A DNA stretch of 64,000 nucleotides from Devosia sp. YR412 (GTDB taxonomy: Bacteria; Pseudomonadota; Alphaproteobacteria; Rhizobiales; Devosiaceae): positions 620,001 through 684,000 of the forward strand of contig NZ_FOFL01000001.1 of the NCBI RefSeq assembly GCF_900110945.1, given 5' to 3'. Shown in pieces: positions 27,680-37,646 of the stretch; position 1 is the first letter of the stretch; every line of letters starts with the position of its first letter. The notes under the pieces were generated by a model. It was not told the origin of the DNA. It saw only the letters and a list, made by a program, of their open reading frames with translations, and ran no database searches. Made by a program: the position numbers and the translations under genes.

Positions 27680-29182
27680 ATGGAGAGCCCCGTGAACCAT
27701 CCCGGCGATGACGATTTCAGTCTTGATGGAGACACGCTGCACGAAGAGTGCGGCGTGTTTGGCATTTTGGGGCATAGCGATGCCTCGACGCTGACGGCGC
27801 TGGGCCTGCATGCGCTGCAGCATCGCGGCCAGGAAGCGGCGGGTATCGTCAGCTTCGACGGGCGCCAGTTCTACACCGAAAAGCGCATGGGCTTGGTTGG
27901 CGACCATTATACCGACCCAGCCCTCTTGGCCAAACTCCCCGGCTCGATCGCCATCGGCCACACCCGCTATTCGACCACCGGCGAAGTGGCGCTACGCAAT
28001 GTGCAGCCGCTGTTTGCCGAGCTGGAAGCCGGCGGCATTGCCATCGCGCACAATGGCAATTTCACCAATGGGCTGACGCTACGCCGCCAGATCATCGCCA
28101 CCGGCGCCATCTGCCAGTCAACCAGCGATACCGAAGTGGTGCTGCATCTGATCGCCCGCTCGCGACATTCGTCCAGCACCGACCGCTTCATCGACGCCAT
28201 ACGCCAGATGGAAGGCGGTTATGCCATGCTGGCCGTGACGCGCACCAAGCTGATCGCGGCGCGCGACCCGATCGGCATCCGCCCGCTTGTGATGGGCGAA
28301 CTCGATGGCAAGCCGATCTTCTGCTCGGAAACCTGTGCCCTCGACATTATCGGCGCGAAATATATCCGCGACGTGGAAAATGGCGAAGTCATCATCTGCG
28401 AATTGCAGCCCGATGGCACGATTTCCATCGAGGCCCGCAAGGCCGCGCGGCCGCAGCCGGAACGGCCCTGCCTGTTCGAATATGTCTATTTCGCCCGCCC
28501 CGATTCGATCGTCGCCGGCCGCAGCGTCTATTCTGCCCGCAAGCGCGCCGGGATCATGCTGGCCAAGGAAGCGCCGGTCGAGGCCGACGTCGTGGTGCCA
28601 GTGCCCGATGGCGGCACGCCGGCGGCCATTGGCTATGCGCAGGCCAGCGGCATTCCCTTCGAACTCGGGATCATCCGCAACCACTATGTGGGCCGCACCT
28701 TTATCGAGCCGACCCAGTCGATCCGGGCCTTTGGCGTCAAGCTGAAACATTCGGCCAATCGTGCCGAGATCGCCGGCAAGCGCGTGGTGCTGATCGATGA
28801 TTCCATCGTACGCGGCACCACCTCGCTCAAGATCGTGCAGATGATGCGTGAGGCCGGCGCTACCGAAGTGCATATTCGCGTCGCCAGCCCGATGATCTAT
28901 TATTCGGATTATTACGGCATCGACACGCCGGACCCGGAAAAGCTTTTGGCCAACCAACATGAGACGCTGCAGTCGATGTGCGACTATATCGGCGCGGATT
29001 CGCTGGAATTTTTGTCGATCGACGGGCTCTATGAGGCGGTCGGCGGCGAGAAGCGCAATCCGGATGCGCCGCAGTTTACCGACCACTATTTCACCGGCGA
29101 CTATCCGACACAGTTGACCGATCTCGACGGCCGTACCAAGAACGAGCCGAAGAAAATTTCCCTGCTTAAAGAGGCCGGTTAA
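27680..29182 (+). CDS. purF: amidophosphoribosyltransferase
   Basis: About 500-residue first enzyme of de novo purine synthesis, making phosphoribosylamine from PRPP and glutamine. The class II amidotransferase nucleophile is Cys24 in EECGVFGI. The preceding 23 residues are a propeptide, as in the processed PurF type. The PRPP-binding loop VVLIDDSIVRGTTS is intact. The start at 27680 is preferred over the upstream extension to 27629; a GTG at 27692 is also possible. The stop overlaps the next ATG (TAATG). Confidence 0.94.
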   Translation: MESPVNHPGDDDFSLDGDTLHEECGVFGILGHSDASTLTALGLHALQHRGQEAAGIVSFDGRQFYTEKRMGLVGDHYTDPALLAKLPGSIAIGHTRYSTTGEVALRNVQPLFAELEAGGIAIAHNGNFTNGLTLRRQIIATGAICQSTSDTEVVLHLIARSRHSSSTDRFIDAIRQMEGGYAMLAVTRTKLIAARDPIGIRPLVMGELDGKPIFCSETCALDIIGAKYIRDVENGEVIICELQPDGTISIEARKAARPQPERPCLFEYVYFARPDSIVAGRSVYSARKRAGIMLAKEAPVEADVVVPVPDGGTPAAIGYAQASGIPFELGIIRNHYVGRTFIEPTQSIRAFGVKLKHSANRAEIAGKRVVLIDDSIVRGTTSLKIVQMMREAGATEVHIRVASPMIYYSDYYGIDTPDPEKLLANQHETLQSMCDYIGADSLEFLSIDGLYEAVGGEKRNPDAPQFTDHYFTGDYPTQLTDLDGRTKNEPKKISLLKEAG

Positions 29183-29916
29183 TGGCTGAGAATCAAGACC
29201 TTGCCGGCAAGGTCGTCCTCGTCACTGGCGCATCGCGCGGTATCGGCTATGCGGCATCGCTGGAAGCTGCGCGCCGTGGCGCGCATGTGGTGGCTGTGGC
29301 CCGCACCGTAGGCGGGCTCGAAGAGCTCGATGACGAGATTCAGGACCTTGGTTCGTCGGCAACGCTGGTGCCGCTCGACCTGCGCGATGGCGATGCCATC
29401 GACCGGCTCGGCGCGGCGATCTTTGAGCGCTGGGGCGCGCTCGATGGGCTCGTCGCCAATGCCGGTCAGTTGGGCGTGCTGAGCCCCTTGCCGCATGTGA
29501 AGCCGGAAGATTTCGAAAAGGTCATGACCATCAACGTCACGGCCAATTATCGTTTGCTGCGGGCCACCGACCTGCTGCTGCGCCAGTCGACGGCCGGCCG
29601 CGCGGTGTTTGTGTCCTCCGCCTCAGCCCGCTCGGCCAAGCCATTCTGGGGCCTCTACGCCGCCAGCAAGGCCGCCGTCGACGCCATGGCCAAGGCCTAT
29701 GCCAGCGAAATCGGCCAGACCAAGGTCAAGGTCAATGTGTTCTATCCCGGCGCCGTGCGCACCGCGATGCGCGCCAAGGCCATGCCGGGCGAAAACCCGG
29801 ACACGCTGCCAAAGCCGGCCGATATCGCGCCAAAGCTGATCGACATGCTGAGCCCCACGCTCAAGGAGAGCGGCCGGCTGTTCGACATGGCGACCGGTCA
29901 GTTCGAAGACCTCTGA
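29182..29916 (+). CDS. short-chain dehydrogenase/reductase
   Basis: 244-residue SDR with cofactor loop TGASRGIG near residue 17, NAGQLG, and catalytic Ser plus YAASKA (Tyr-Lys). The substrate cannot be deduced. It is coupled to purF by a 1-base overlap and to the following acetyltransferase by another. The purF-SDR pair is, as far as I recall, recurrent in Hyphomicrobiales, so a housekeeping role is likely. Confidence 0.88.
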   Translation: MAENQDLAGKVVLVTGASRGIGYAASLEAARRGAHVVAVARTVGGLEELDDEIQDLGSSATLVPLDLRDGDAIDRLGAAIFERWGALDGLVANAGQLGVLSPLPHVKPEDFEKVMTINVTANYRLLRATDLLLRQSTAGRAVFVSSASARSAKPFWGLYAASKAAVDAMAKAYASEIGQTKVKVNVFYPGAVRTAMRAKAMPGENPDTLPKPADIAPKLIDMLSPTLKESGRLFDMATGQFEDL

Positions 29917-30515
29917 TGTTGGTGCTGCGCCCCTATCGGGAGAGCGATCTCGAGGCGCTGTATGAAATCTGCCTTCTCACAGGCGATTCCGGGCAGGATG
30001 CGTCAGGCCTGCACAATGACCGCAAGACGGTGGGTTCGATTTACGCTGCGCCCTATGGGGCGCTGGAGCCCGAGCATGTGTTCGTGGCCGACGATGAGCT
30101 TGGCGTGGCCGGCTATGTGGTCGGCACGCATGATACCAGGGCGTTCGAAGCGCAGCTGGAGCGGGACTGGTGGCCGGCGCTGCGTCAGCATTATGCCAGC
30201 GTGGCGCCAGAGAGCCTGACGGCGGCAGACCGCATGCGGGTGGCGACCATCAACCAGCCTGATTCAAATCCGGACGATATCGTCGCGGCCTATCCGGCTC
30301 ATATCCACATGAACCTGCTGCCGCGGCTGCGCGGGCAGCGGGTCGGGTCGGGGCTGCTGACGCTGTGGGTGGAACAGGCGAAGGCAGCAGGAGTCAGCGG
30401 CATTCATCTGGGCGCCAATGCCAATAATAGCGGCGGTGTGGCGTTCTGGAGCAAGAGCGGGTTTGTGCCCTTGGCGACGATTGGCCGGACGGTCTGGATG
30501 GGGATGGGGCTTTAG
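29916..30515 (+). CDS. GNAT family N-acetyltransferase
   Basis: 199-residue acetyltransferase. The N-terminal strand MLVLRPYRESDLEALYEIC and the acetyl-CoA-binding region around LRGQRVGSGLLTLWVEQA (near residue 140) are both visible, followed by GIHLGANANNSGGVAFWSKSGF. The acceptor is unknown. The ATG overlaps the SDR stop (TGATG). Confidence 0.85.
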   Translation: MLVLRPYRESDLEALYEICLLTGDSGQDASGLHNDRKTVGSIYAAPYGALEPEHVFVADDELGVAGYVVGTHDTRAFEAQLERDWWPALRQHYASVAPESLTAADRMRVATINQPDSNPDDIVAAYPAHIHMNLLPRLRGQRVGSGLLTLWVEQAKAAGVSGIHLGANANNSGGVAFWSKSGFVPLATIGRTVWMGMGL

Positions 30516-30565
30516 CGGCCGCGCTGACAATCCTGATGGAGTTCCGCGCTCTTCACACACTCGAT

Positions 30566-30688
30566 GTCATCCCGGCCTTGAGCCGGGATCCATCTCGATA
30601 TCGTTGGGCTGCCGCAAGGTGGTTCGAGCGATCGACCTTGCGGCTGTGCTGTCATCTCAGGATGGGCCCGGTTCAAGGCTGGGGTGAC
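30566..30688. repeat. paired REP-like element (long imperfect inverted repeat)
   Basis: The left arm starts GTCATCCCGGCCTTGAGCC and the right arm, read on the other strand, starts GTCACCCCAGCCTTGAACC. The centre is a perfect 10-bp stem GCCGCAAGGT / ACCTTGCGGC (30611-30620 with 30635-30644). The 123-base unit sits between two convergent genes. A single related hairpin is at 61871. The 242-base gap contains no gene. Confidence 0.7.
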
Positions 30689-30726
30689 ACCGTGGGTGTG
30701 GAATAAGGGTGCCAAATCCGAAGTAG

Positions 30727-30750
30727 CACCTCTCCCCAACGGAAGAGGTG
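30727..30750. terminator. hairpin between convergent genes
   Basis: Perfect 7-bp stem CACCTCT / AGAGGTG around a 10-base loop, lying 7 bases beyond the CorC/HlyC-type gene stop. Without U-runs on either strand it is at best a weak bidirectional terminator. Confidence 0.4.
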
Positions 30751-30757
30751 AGATCCC

Positions 30758-32071
30758 TTACCCCAGTTTCGTCATCAACACCTTGTCGATGCGGCGCCCA
30801 TCGAGGTCCATGACTTCGATCTTCCAGCCGTCATGCTCGAAGGTCTCGCCGACCTTGGGCAGGTGGTTGAGGATGGACAGGACATAGCCGGCGACGGTCT
30901 CGAACTTGGCGTCGCGCGGGATGGCGATCTTGAGCTTGTCGCCGAATTCGTCGACGGGCATCCAGCCGGCAACCAGATACGAACCGTCCTCGCGCTTGAC
31001 CAGGGCCGGGTCGTCGCCGGTTTCTTCCTGAAACACGCCGGTGATGACTTCGAGGATGTCGCCCGAGGTGACGATGCCTTCGAAGTGGCCGTATTCGTCG
31101 ACGACGAGGGCCATATGCACTGTCGAGTTGCGGATGGCGCGAACCACGTCGAGCGCGTCGGCATGCTCCATGACAACCGGCACCGGCTGGACGAATTTAC
31201 GGACGTCAAGCGGCTGGCCATTGGCGAAGACCGAGATGATGTCCTTGATCGCCACCACGCCGATGATCGAATCGGCGTCGCCGTCCTGCACCAGCAGGCG
31301 CGAGCGGTGGGTGCTGAGGATGGTGCGGCGAATCTCGTCGCCATCGTCACTCAGATCAACGACGTCGACGTCGAGACGCGGCGTCATCAGGCCACGTGCC
31401 GAACGGTCGGCCAGGCGCATGACGCCCGAGATCATCGAATGCTCGTCGCTTTCGATGACGCCGGCCGTGGTGGCCTCGGCGATGATGGTCTTCACCTCTT
31501 CTTCGGTGACGGTTTCCTCGGATTCGCCATGCTGGCCGAGCAGGCGCAGCACCAGCTTGCCCGAGACGTCGAGCAGCCAGACGACGGGCGAACCGACCGT
31601 GGCGATGACCTTCATCGCCGGGGCGACGCGGGCAGCAACGCCTTCGGCATCGCGCAGGGCGATCTGCTTGGGCACCAGTTCGCCGAGGATCAGCGAGATA
31701 TAGGTGATCAGGACGACGACCACGCCGACGCCGACCACGTCGGCAATATTGTCGGGCACGCCGACCGATTCGAGCCAGTCGGTAAGGCGCAGGCCGAGCG
31801 TCGCGCCCGAGAAGGCGCCAGACAGAATGCCGACGAGGGTAATACCAATCTGGACTGAGGAGAGGAATTTGCCCGGGTCTTCGGCAAGCTTGATGGCCGT
31901 TGCTGCCCCTTTATTGCCCTGGTCCGCCATGGTGCGGAGACGCGCCGGACGCGCGGAGACGACTGCCAGTTCCGACATTGCCAACAGGCCGTTGACGATG
32001 GTCAGGACGACGACGATCAAAATTTCTACGTACAAGGTTTTTTCATGGGAATGCGGCCCCGCAATCAGCAT
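30758..32071 (-). CDS. CNNM/CorC-HlyC family membrane protein with CBS pair
   Basis: About 437-residue protein of the UPF0053 (CorC/HlyC, YtfL-like) family. A CNNM transmembrane domain covers about residues 10-200, two CBS domains follow, and a C-terminal CorC_HlyC domain begins near VAGWMPVDEFGDKL. Proposed roles are magnesium efflux or membrane integrity. The start is uncertain: ATG 32071 is used here. The family-like N-terminus LYVEILIVVVLTIVNG begins at a TTG at 32035, and the frame is open to an ATG at 32122. Confidence 0.88.
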   Translation of the reverse strand: MLIAGPHSHEKTLYVEILIVVVLTIVNGLLAMSELAVVSARPARLRTMADQGNKGAATAIKLAEDPGKFLSSVQIGITLVGILSGAFSGATLGLRLTDWLESVGVPDNIADVVGVGVVVVLITYISLILGELVPKQIALRDAEGVAARVAPAMKVIATVGSPVVWLLDVSGKLVLRLLGQHGESEETVTEEEVKTIIAEATTAGVIESDEHSMISGVMRLADRSARGLMTPRLDVDVVDLSDDGDEIRRTILSTHRSRLLVQDGDADSIIGVVAIKDIISVFANGQPLDVRKFVQPVPVVMEHADALDVVRAIRNSTVHMALVVDEYGHFEGIVTSGDILEVITGVFQEETGDDPALVKREDGSYLVAGWMPVDEFGDKLKIAIPRDAKFETVAGYVLSILNHLPKVGETFEHDGWKIEVMDLDGRRIDKVLMTKLG

Positions 32072-32220
32072 CGGGTCGCTTAAGCCGGTACAATATAAGG
32101 GCAAACCAATTGGTTGCGCCATGGGTCATGAGAATATGTCGCAAGCCTGCCCGCTGAAATGTTATTTGAGTCAGCGCAGACACTTGGCGTCATGAGCCGC
32201 AGTTCAACGGAAGGTCGAAG

Positions 32221-32655
32221 ATGTCCCTGGTCGAGAAGCTGCTGATCCTGATTGTTGCCGCCCAGGTGCTGCTGACGCTGATGATCCTGGTCTGGATGGG
32301 CATGGAGCGGGTGCCTCGCGTGGCGCGGGGCGAGATTGCGGTCGCTGATATTGCGGTGACACGCGATGCCTATCCGCTGCGGGCGCGGCTGCTGTCGAAT
32401 AATTTCGACAACCAGTTCCAGCTGCCGGTACTGTTCTACATGGCGGCGCTGCTGTCGTTGTGGATGGGCAGCACAGGCTGGGTGGAAGTGGTGCTGGCCG
32501 GGCTGTTCGTGGGGCTGCGCTATGTGCATGCCGGGGTGCATGTCACCACCAATCACGTGTTCCGCCGCTTCAGCGTGTATTTCGCGGGCCTTGTGGTGCT
32601 GGGCCTTCTGTGGCTATGGCTCGTGCTTCGAATTCTTCTAGCTCCGAGTATCTGA
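32221..32655 (+). CDS. MAPEG family membrane protein
   Basis: 144-residue protein with four hydrophobic segments and the MAPEG pattern: FDNQFQLPVLFYMAALL in the second helix and GLRYVHAGVHVTTN before the last. MAPEG proteins are membrane-bound glutathione-related enzymes in eukaryotes; bacterial roles are mostly unknown. The stop overlaps the start of the rRNA methyltransferase gene (TGATG). Confidence 0.85.
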   Translation: MSLVEKLLILIVAAQVLLTLMILVWMGMERVPRVARGEIAVADIAVTRDAYPLRARLLSNNFDNQFQLPVLFYMAALLSLWMGSTGWVEVVLAGLFVGLRYVHAGVHVTTNHVFRRFSVYFAGLVVLGLLWLWLVLRILLAPSI

Positions 32656-33947
32656 TGCGCCTGCCTGGTCGTCTCTCCGCCGCCATCGATGTTCTCACGG
32701 ATGTGGAAACGCGCAAGCGCCCGGTTTCCGAAGCGCTGAAGGCGTGGGGGCTCAACAACCGCTTTGCCGGGGCTGGCGATCGGGCCGCCATTGGCAACCT
32801 GGTCTATGACGCGCTGCGCCGCCGTGCTTCGCATGCCGCAATCATGGGCGATGATAGTCCGCGGGCGCTGGTGCTGGCCGTGGCGGTGCGTGACTGGGGG
32901 CAGGATGCGGCCGCGCTGAGCGAGAGCTTTGCCGCCGATAGCCATGCGCCCGAGGCCTTGAGCGAGGACGAGCTGGCGCGGGTGGTCGGCGAATTGCCCG
33001 ATGACACCGCCGACTGGGTGCTGGCGGATGTGCCGGAATGGCTGGCTGGCTCGCTGGAGCGCGGCTTTGGCGACAACTGGATTGCCGAGGGCCAGGACAT
33101 GGCCGGGCGACCGTCGCTCGACCTGCGCACCAATACGCTCAAATCCGACCGCGCCCGGGTGATGAAGTCACTGGCTCGCTTCAACCCGGCCGAGACGGGG
33201 ATTTCGCCGGTCGGCGTCACCATGCCGGCCGGTCCGGGAGATGCGCGGACGCCCAATGTCACCACCGATGAGGGTTATCTCAAGGGTTGGTTCGAGGTGC
33301 AGGACCAGGGCAGCCAGATCGTGGCAGCTTTGGCTGGCGCCAAGCCGGGCGAGCAGGTGCTCGACCTCTGTGCCGGCGCTGGTGGCAAGACCTTGGCACT
33401 GGCCTCGGCCATGATGAACAAGGGGCAGATCTTTGCCTATGACAGCGACCGCAATCGCCTGGCGCCGATCTATGACCGGCTGAAGCGCAATGGCGCGCGC
33501 AATGTGCAGGTGCGGGCGCCGCTCGATGGCGCGCTGGATGACCTCGCCGGCAAGATGGATCGCGTGGTGATCGATGCGCCCTGCACCGGCACCGGCACCT
33601 GGCGGCGGCGTCCCGATACCAAGTGGAAGCTGACGCCGGAGCTCTTGGCGCAGCGCGTCGGCGAACAGGCGGCGATCCTTGCCGAGGGTCAGCGCTATCT
33701 CAAGCCCGGCGGCACGCTGGTCTATATCACCTGCTCGATTCTTCCCGAGGAGAATGACAACCAGGTGGCGGCTTTCATCGCGGCCCACCCGGGCTTTTCA
33801 CCGACCCCGGCCGCCGAGCTGTGGCAGGCCGCGTTCGGCGCCGACCTGCCGCTGGGCGTCGAGACGGCCAAGGGCGGCATTGCGCTGACGCCGCGGCTGA
33901 CCGGCACCGATGGCTTTTATTTCAACGCCCTGCGGCTCGCGCCCTAG
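32655..33947 (+). CDS. RsmB/NOP-family RNA (cytosine-C5)-methyltransferase
   Basis: 430-residue SAM-dependent methyltransferase, probably acting on 16S rRNA. An N-terminal NusB-like helical region covers about residues 1-140. The Rossmann domain has VLDLCAGAGGKTLAL and the two family cysteines, in DAPCTGTGTW and in ITCSILPEEN. The start MRLPGRLSAA at 32655 is set by the 1-base overlap with the MAPEG gene; the longer frame upstream would lie inside that gene. Confidence 0.9.
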   Translation: MRLPGRLSAAIDVLTDVETRKRPVSEALKAWGLNNRFAGAGDRAAIGNLVYDALRRRASHAAIMGDDSPRALVLAVAVRDWGQDAAALSESFAADSHAPEALSEDELARVVGELPDDTADWVLADVPEWLAGSLERGFGDNWIAEGQDMAGRPSLDLRTNTLKSDRARVMKSLARFNPAETGISPVGVTMPAGPGDARTPNVTTDEGYLKGWFEVQDQGSQIVAALAGAKPGEQVLDLCAGAGGKTLALASAMMNKGQIFAYDSDRNRLAPIYDRLKRNGARNVQVRAPLDGALDDLAGKMDRVVIDAPCTGTGTWRRRPDTKWKLTPELLAQRVGEQAAILAEGQRYLKPGGTLVYITCSILPEENDNQVAAFIAAHPGFSPTPAAELWQAAFGADLPLGVETAKGGIALTPRLTGTDGFYFNALRLAP

Positions 33948-34015
33948 CCTCAAGTGAACCATGGCGGCTCGTGCTGCGTTCAAGGGGCAGATCCCTTGCT
34001 GCACGAGCTGCTCCC

Positions 34016-34501
34016 ATGACCATTCCCTCGCTTGCCGACTATAAGACGCCCCGCCCTTGGCTGACACTGGGCATATTTCTCGTTGTGGTGATCGGCGTCG
34101 GCGCGCTGATCGGCACGCAGTCGCTACCCGGCGCCTGGTATGAGGGCCTCACCAAGCCGCCCTTCAATCCGCCGAACTGGATCTTCGGGCCGGTGTGGTT
34201 TACGCTTTACGCAATGATCGCCGTCGCCGGCTGGCGCATCTGGATGATCGATCCAAACAGCACTGCCATGAAGGTCTGGTTCGCCCAGATGGCGCTCAAC
34301 TGGGCCTGGTCGCCAATCTGGTTCATCGGGCAGATGCTGTGGCCCGCCTTCGCCGTGATCATTGCCATCCTGGCCCTGATCGTCGCCTTCATTCTAACCG
34401 CGCGGAAGCTCGACGCTGCGGCGGCCTGGCTCTTCGTGCCCTATGCCGCCTGGGTTGGCTTCGCGACGCTGTTGAACCTCTCGATTGCGCTGCTGAACTA
34501 G
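34016..34501 (+). CDS. tspO: TspO/MBR family protein
   Basis: 161-residue five-helix membrane protein of the tryptophan-rich sensory/translocator family. Trp-rich motifs include KPPFNPPNWIFGPVWF near residue 48 and NWAWSPIWF near residue 98. Members bind porphyrins and act in tetrapyrrole or stress signalling. The stop overlaps that of the convergent acyltransferase gene by 4 bases. Confidence 0.92.
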   Translation: MTIPSLADYKTPRPWLTLGIFLVVVIGVGALIGTQSLPGAWYEGLTKPPFNPPNWIFGPVWFTLYAMIAVAGWRIWMIDPNSTAMKVWFAQMALNWAWSPIWFIGQMLWPAFAVIIAILALIVAFILTARKLDAAAAWLFVPYAAWVGFATLLNLSIALLN

Positions 34502-35715
34502 GCCGGCGCGACCACGGCCTGCGAGCGGTTTTCCAGCCCGCGGGCCCAACGCACCATAGGGCGTTCGAGCAGGTAGAAGCTAACCGTGGCAACCGCAATG
34601 CTGATGGCGATCGCAATGGCGCTGGACCACAGCCAGATGCTCCAGCCGTCTTCGCCGCCGGTCTGGAAGCTCGGCGGCACTAGACGCGCCATCAGTCCGA
34701 TGACCAGGAAATGCCAGATATAGATGCCGAAGGAGATTTCGGCGATGAAGCGCGACAACCGGTTGTCGAGCAGGCGGCCAGCCAGCCGCGAAGATGGCAG
34801 CGCGACCAGCGCCACGCAGATGGCTAGCGGCATGCTGGGGAAACCATAGGGAATATCGAGCAGGCCAAAGCCCTCGTTGAGCCCGCCGATATGGTCGACC
34901 ATAATCCAGCCCGCGGCAAAAACCGCAGCAAGTCCAATGACGTCACAGAGCCAGTGACGAATGTGATTCAACTTGACCTGCACGCCCGCCGCCAGCGCGC
35001 CGAGGGCGAAAATGGCAAAGAATCCAATCGGGTTGAAGCGCGGCATCCAGGCCTTGGCGCCACCGGTGAGACCGAAATTCCAGCCGCGTTCGACGTCATC
35101 GATCGGCGCCCATTGCGTCACCATCCAATGCAGCACGAGGACCAAAGCGATGACGCCGACCCAGGCGAGGCGCGCGGTCCAGCCGCGCAGGCGCAGGGCA
35201 AACAGCACGGCGAGGAAGAAGGGCAGCAGCAGGTAGGAGGTGACCTCGAAGCCGATCGACCAGAGCGGGCCATTGTTATCGACCGGGAACAGCGTCAGCC
35301 AGTGCCAGTCGCTGACCAGGAAAAACCCGGCGACGAAGCGGATGACATGCTCACCATCGAGCGGTGAGCCGCTGACGGTGACGCTCAGAATGAAGCTGAT
35401 GATCAGCGCCAGCCAGAAGCCGGGCAGAATGCGGGCAGCCCGGCGCAGGGTGAAAATGGCCAGCGAGGGCATGGGATCGCCCTTGTCGAGCGCCAGCCAG
35501 AAGGGCCGTGCGAGCAGGAAGCCGCTCAGCACGAAGAAGACCGAGACACCAAAGCTTCCCATGACGAAAAAACTGACCACGGGGCTGGCCCAATCGGGGA
35601 CATTGCCGGCATCCATTCGGAACGCCAGGTGGTGCAGCAGCACCATGAGGCAGGCGGCGGCGCGCAGGAAATCTGCGCCGAGCAGTCGCTGTTGAGTCAA
35701 TTCTCTATCCCGCAA
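34498..35715 (-). CDS. acyltransferase 3 (OafA/YrhL) family membrane protein
   Basis: 405-residue polytopic protein with about ten hydrophobic segments. The N-terminal family pattern is [19 protein letters not shown], with a catalytic-type His, followed by [12 protein letters not shown]. Members acetylate or acylate surface polysaccharides, sugars or peptidoglycan in the inner membrane. No glycan cluster adjoins, so the acceptor is unknown. Confidence 0.88.
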   Translation of the reverse strand: MRDRELTQQRLLGADFLRAAACLMVLLHHLAFRMDAGNVPDWASPVVSFFVMGSFGVSVFFVLSGFLLARPFWLALDKGDPMPSLAIFTLRRAARILPGFWLALIISFILSVTVSGSPLDGEHVIRFVAGFFLVSDWHWLTLFPVDNNGPLWSIGFEVTSYLLLPFFLAVLFALRLRGWTARLAWVGVIALVLVLHWMVTQWAPIDDVERGWNFGLTGGAKAWMPRFNPIGFFAIFALGALAAGVQVKLNHIRHWLCDVIGLAAVFAAGWIMVDHIGGLNEGFGLLDIPYGFPSMPLAICVALVALPSSRLAGRLLDNRLSRFIAEISFGIYIWHFLVIGLMARLVPPSFQTGGEDGWSIWLWSSAIAIAISIAVATVSFYLLERPMVRWARGLENRSQAVVAPA

Positions 35716-35833
35716 GGTTTGCGGGCCAACGCGTGCCGCAGCCAGTGGTTGCGGTCAAGGTCTCTCGGACATGCAAGCCATGTCTGCACGCGCGCGACTT
35801 GCGGAATCCGCGCCACAGCGATATGGCGACGCC

Positions 35834-37402
35834 ATGCAAACCCCAGAGACTGCCGCCCCCGACGCCATCCTCATCGTGGACTTCGGTTCGCAGGTCACCC
35901 AGCTGATCGCGCGCCGTATTCGCGAGACGGGTGTGTATTGCGAAATCCACCCCTTCAACAAGGCGGAAGAGGCCTTCGCGGCGCTCAGGCCCAAGGGCGT
36001 GATCTTCTCGGGCGGACCGGCGTCGGTCACCGATGAAGGCAGCCCGCGCGCGCCACAGTCGATCATCGATTCCGGCCTGCCGATCCTCGCAATCTGCTAT
36101 GGCCAGCAGACGTTCTGCCTGCAGCTCGGCGGCAAGGTCGAGGGTGGGCATCACCGCGAATTCGGCCGGGCCGATGTGGAAGTGCTGCAACCCAGCGCGC
36201 TCTATGACGGCATCTGGAACGTCGGCGGCCAATATCCGGTGTGGATGAGCCATGGCGACCGCGTCACCGAATTGCCCGAAGGCTTTACGGTGATGGCGAC
36301 CTCGCCGAATGCGCCCTTCGCCATTGCCGGCGACGAGAGCAAGAAGCGCTACACCACCATGTTCCACCCCGAAGTGGTGCATACGCCCGATGGCGGAAAG
36401 CTGCTGGCCAATTTCGTGCACAAGATCGTTGGGCTCGCCCCCGACTGGAACATGTCGGCCTATCGCCAGAAGATGATCGACAAGATCCGCGCCCAGGTCG
36501 GCAGCGAGAAGGTGATCTGCGGCCTGTCCGGTGGCGTCGATTCCTCGGTTGCCGCCGTGCTGATTCACGAAGCCATCGGCGACCAGCTCACCTGCATCTA
36601 TGTCGACCATGGCTTGATGCGGCTCAACGAGAGCGAGCAGGTCGTCACCATGTTCCGCGACCAGTATAATATCCCGCTGGTGCATGTGGATGCGTCCAAG
36701 GTGTTCCTGCGCGAGCTGGATGGCCAGAGCGATCCGGAAACCAAGCGCAAGATCATCGGCCGGCTGTTCATCGAGACTTTCGAGGAAGAAGCCAAAAAGC
36801 TGGGTGGCGCCAAGTTCCTGGCGCAAGGCACGCTGTATCCCGACGTCATCGAAAGCGTCAGCTTCTCGGGCGGCCCCTCGGTGGTCATCAAGAGCCACCA
36901 CAATGTGGGCGGCCTTCCTGAGCGCATGAATATGCAGCTGGTGGAGCCGCTGCGTGAGCTGTTCAAGGATGAAGTGCGGGCGCTGGGCCGCGAGCTCGGC
37001 CTGCCCGAGAGCTTTATCGGCCGCCACCCCTTCCCCGGCCCGGGCCTGGCCATCCGCTGCCCGGGCGGCATTACGCCGGAAAAGCTGGATATACTGCGCC
37101 AGGCCGATGCGATCTATCTCGATGAGATCCGCAAGTCGGGGCAGTATGACAAGATCTGGCAGGCTTTTGCCGTGCTGCTACCGGTGCAGACCGTCGGCGT
37201 GATGGGCGACGGCCGCACCTATGAATTCGTCTGCGCCCTGCGCGCCGTGACCTCGGTCGACGGCATGACGGCCGACTTCTACCAGTTCGACATGAACTTC
37301 CTCGGCAAGACCGCCACGCGCATCATCAATGAGGTGCGCGGCATCAATCGCGTCGTCTATGACGTGACCAGCAAGCCGCCCGGCACGATCGAGTGGGAAT
37401 GA
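35834..37402 (+). CDS. guaA: GMP synthase (glutamine-hydrolysing)
   Basis: 522-residue enzyme converting XMP to GMP. The N-terminal class I amidotransferase domain has its nucleophile Cys in AICYGQQTF. The ATP-pyrophosphatase domain has the P-loop SGGVDSS near residue 238, and the C-terminal dimerisation domain ends KPPGTIEWE. The start at 35834 fits the family length; in-frame ATGs at 35771 and 35780 would add up to 21 unlike residues. guaB lies 7 kb further on the other strand. Confidence 0.95.
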   Translation: MQTPETAAPDAILIVDFGSQVTQLIARRIRETGVYCEIHPFNKAEEAFAALRPKGVIFSGGPASVTDEGSPRAPQSIIDSGLPILAICYGQQTFCLQLGGKVEGGHHREFGRADVEVLQPSALYDGIWNVGGQYPVWMSHGDRVTELPEGFTVMATSPNAPFAIAGDESKKRYTTMFHPEVVHTPDGGKLLANFVHKIVGLAPDWNMSAYRQKMIDKIRAQVGSEKVICGLSGGVDSSVAAVLIHEAIGDQLTCIYVDHGLMRLNESEQVVTMFRDQYNIPLVHVDASKVFLRELDGQSDPETKRKIIGRLFIETFEEEAKKLGGAKFLAQGTLYPDVIESVSFSGGPSVVIKSHHNVGGLPERMNMQLVEPLRELFKDEVRALGRELGLPESFIGRHPFPGPGLAIRCPGGITPEKLDILRQADAIYLDEIRKSGQYDKIWQAFAVLLPVQTVGVMGDGRTYEFVCALRAVTSVDGMTADFYQFDMNFLGKTATRIINEVRGINRVVYDVTSKPPGTIEWE

Positions 37403-37408
37403 GATGAC

Positions 37409-37440
37409 AGGGCAAGGCCAAGGCCTTGCCCTTTTTGTTT
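37409..37440 (+). terminator. intrinsic terminator after guaA
   Basis: Perfect 11-bp stem AGGGCAAGGCC / GGCCTTGCCCT with a 2-base loop, followed by TTTTGTTT. It begins 7 bases after the guaA stop. Confidence 0.92.
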
Positions 37441-37444
37441 GTCC

Positions 37445-37642
37445 CTAGCAGTGGTCCCTGTCCGTCCGCAGTCGTCTGTGCAACTTGGCATGCCGCAGCA
37501 GCCGCTTGCGGCTCCACCATGAAATGATCACCACGCCGAGATCGAGCATCGGCAGTTCGCCGAAGCGCTCGGCACGGCGCATATGCGAGCGTGGCTTCAC
37601 CTTGAGCGTGCCACAAGGCAGCTTCACATAGATCCAGGCCAT
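37445..37642 (-). CDS. small basic protein of unknown function
   Basis: 65-residue Arg/Lys-rich protein starting MAWIYVKLPCGTLKVKP. A hydrophobic stretch LGVVIISWW in the middle is followed by a basic tail. Its ATG lies 4 bases after the Fis-HTH gene stop and its codons show the GC-rich third positions of real genes. It ends just short of the guaA terminator. No family recognised. Confidence 0.55.
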   Translation of the reverse strand: MAWIYVKLPCGTLKVKPRSHMRRAERFGELPMLDLGVVIISWWSRKRLLRHAKLHRRLRTDRDHC

Positions 37643-37646
37643 GCTG

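Noticed and set aside
30592..30690. Possible small gene in the gap before the CorC/HlyC gene
   Set aside because: The sequence is accounted for by the paired REP-like inverted repeat; frames over it are repeat-derived.
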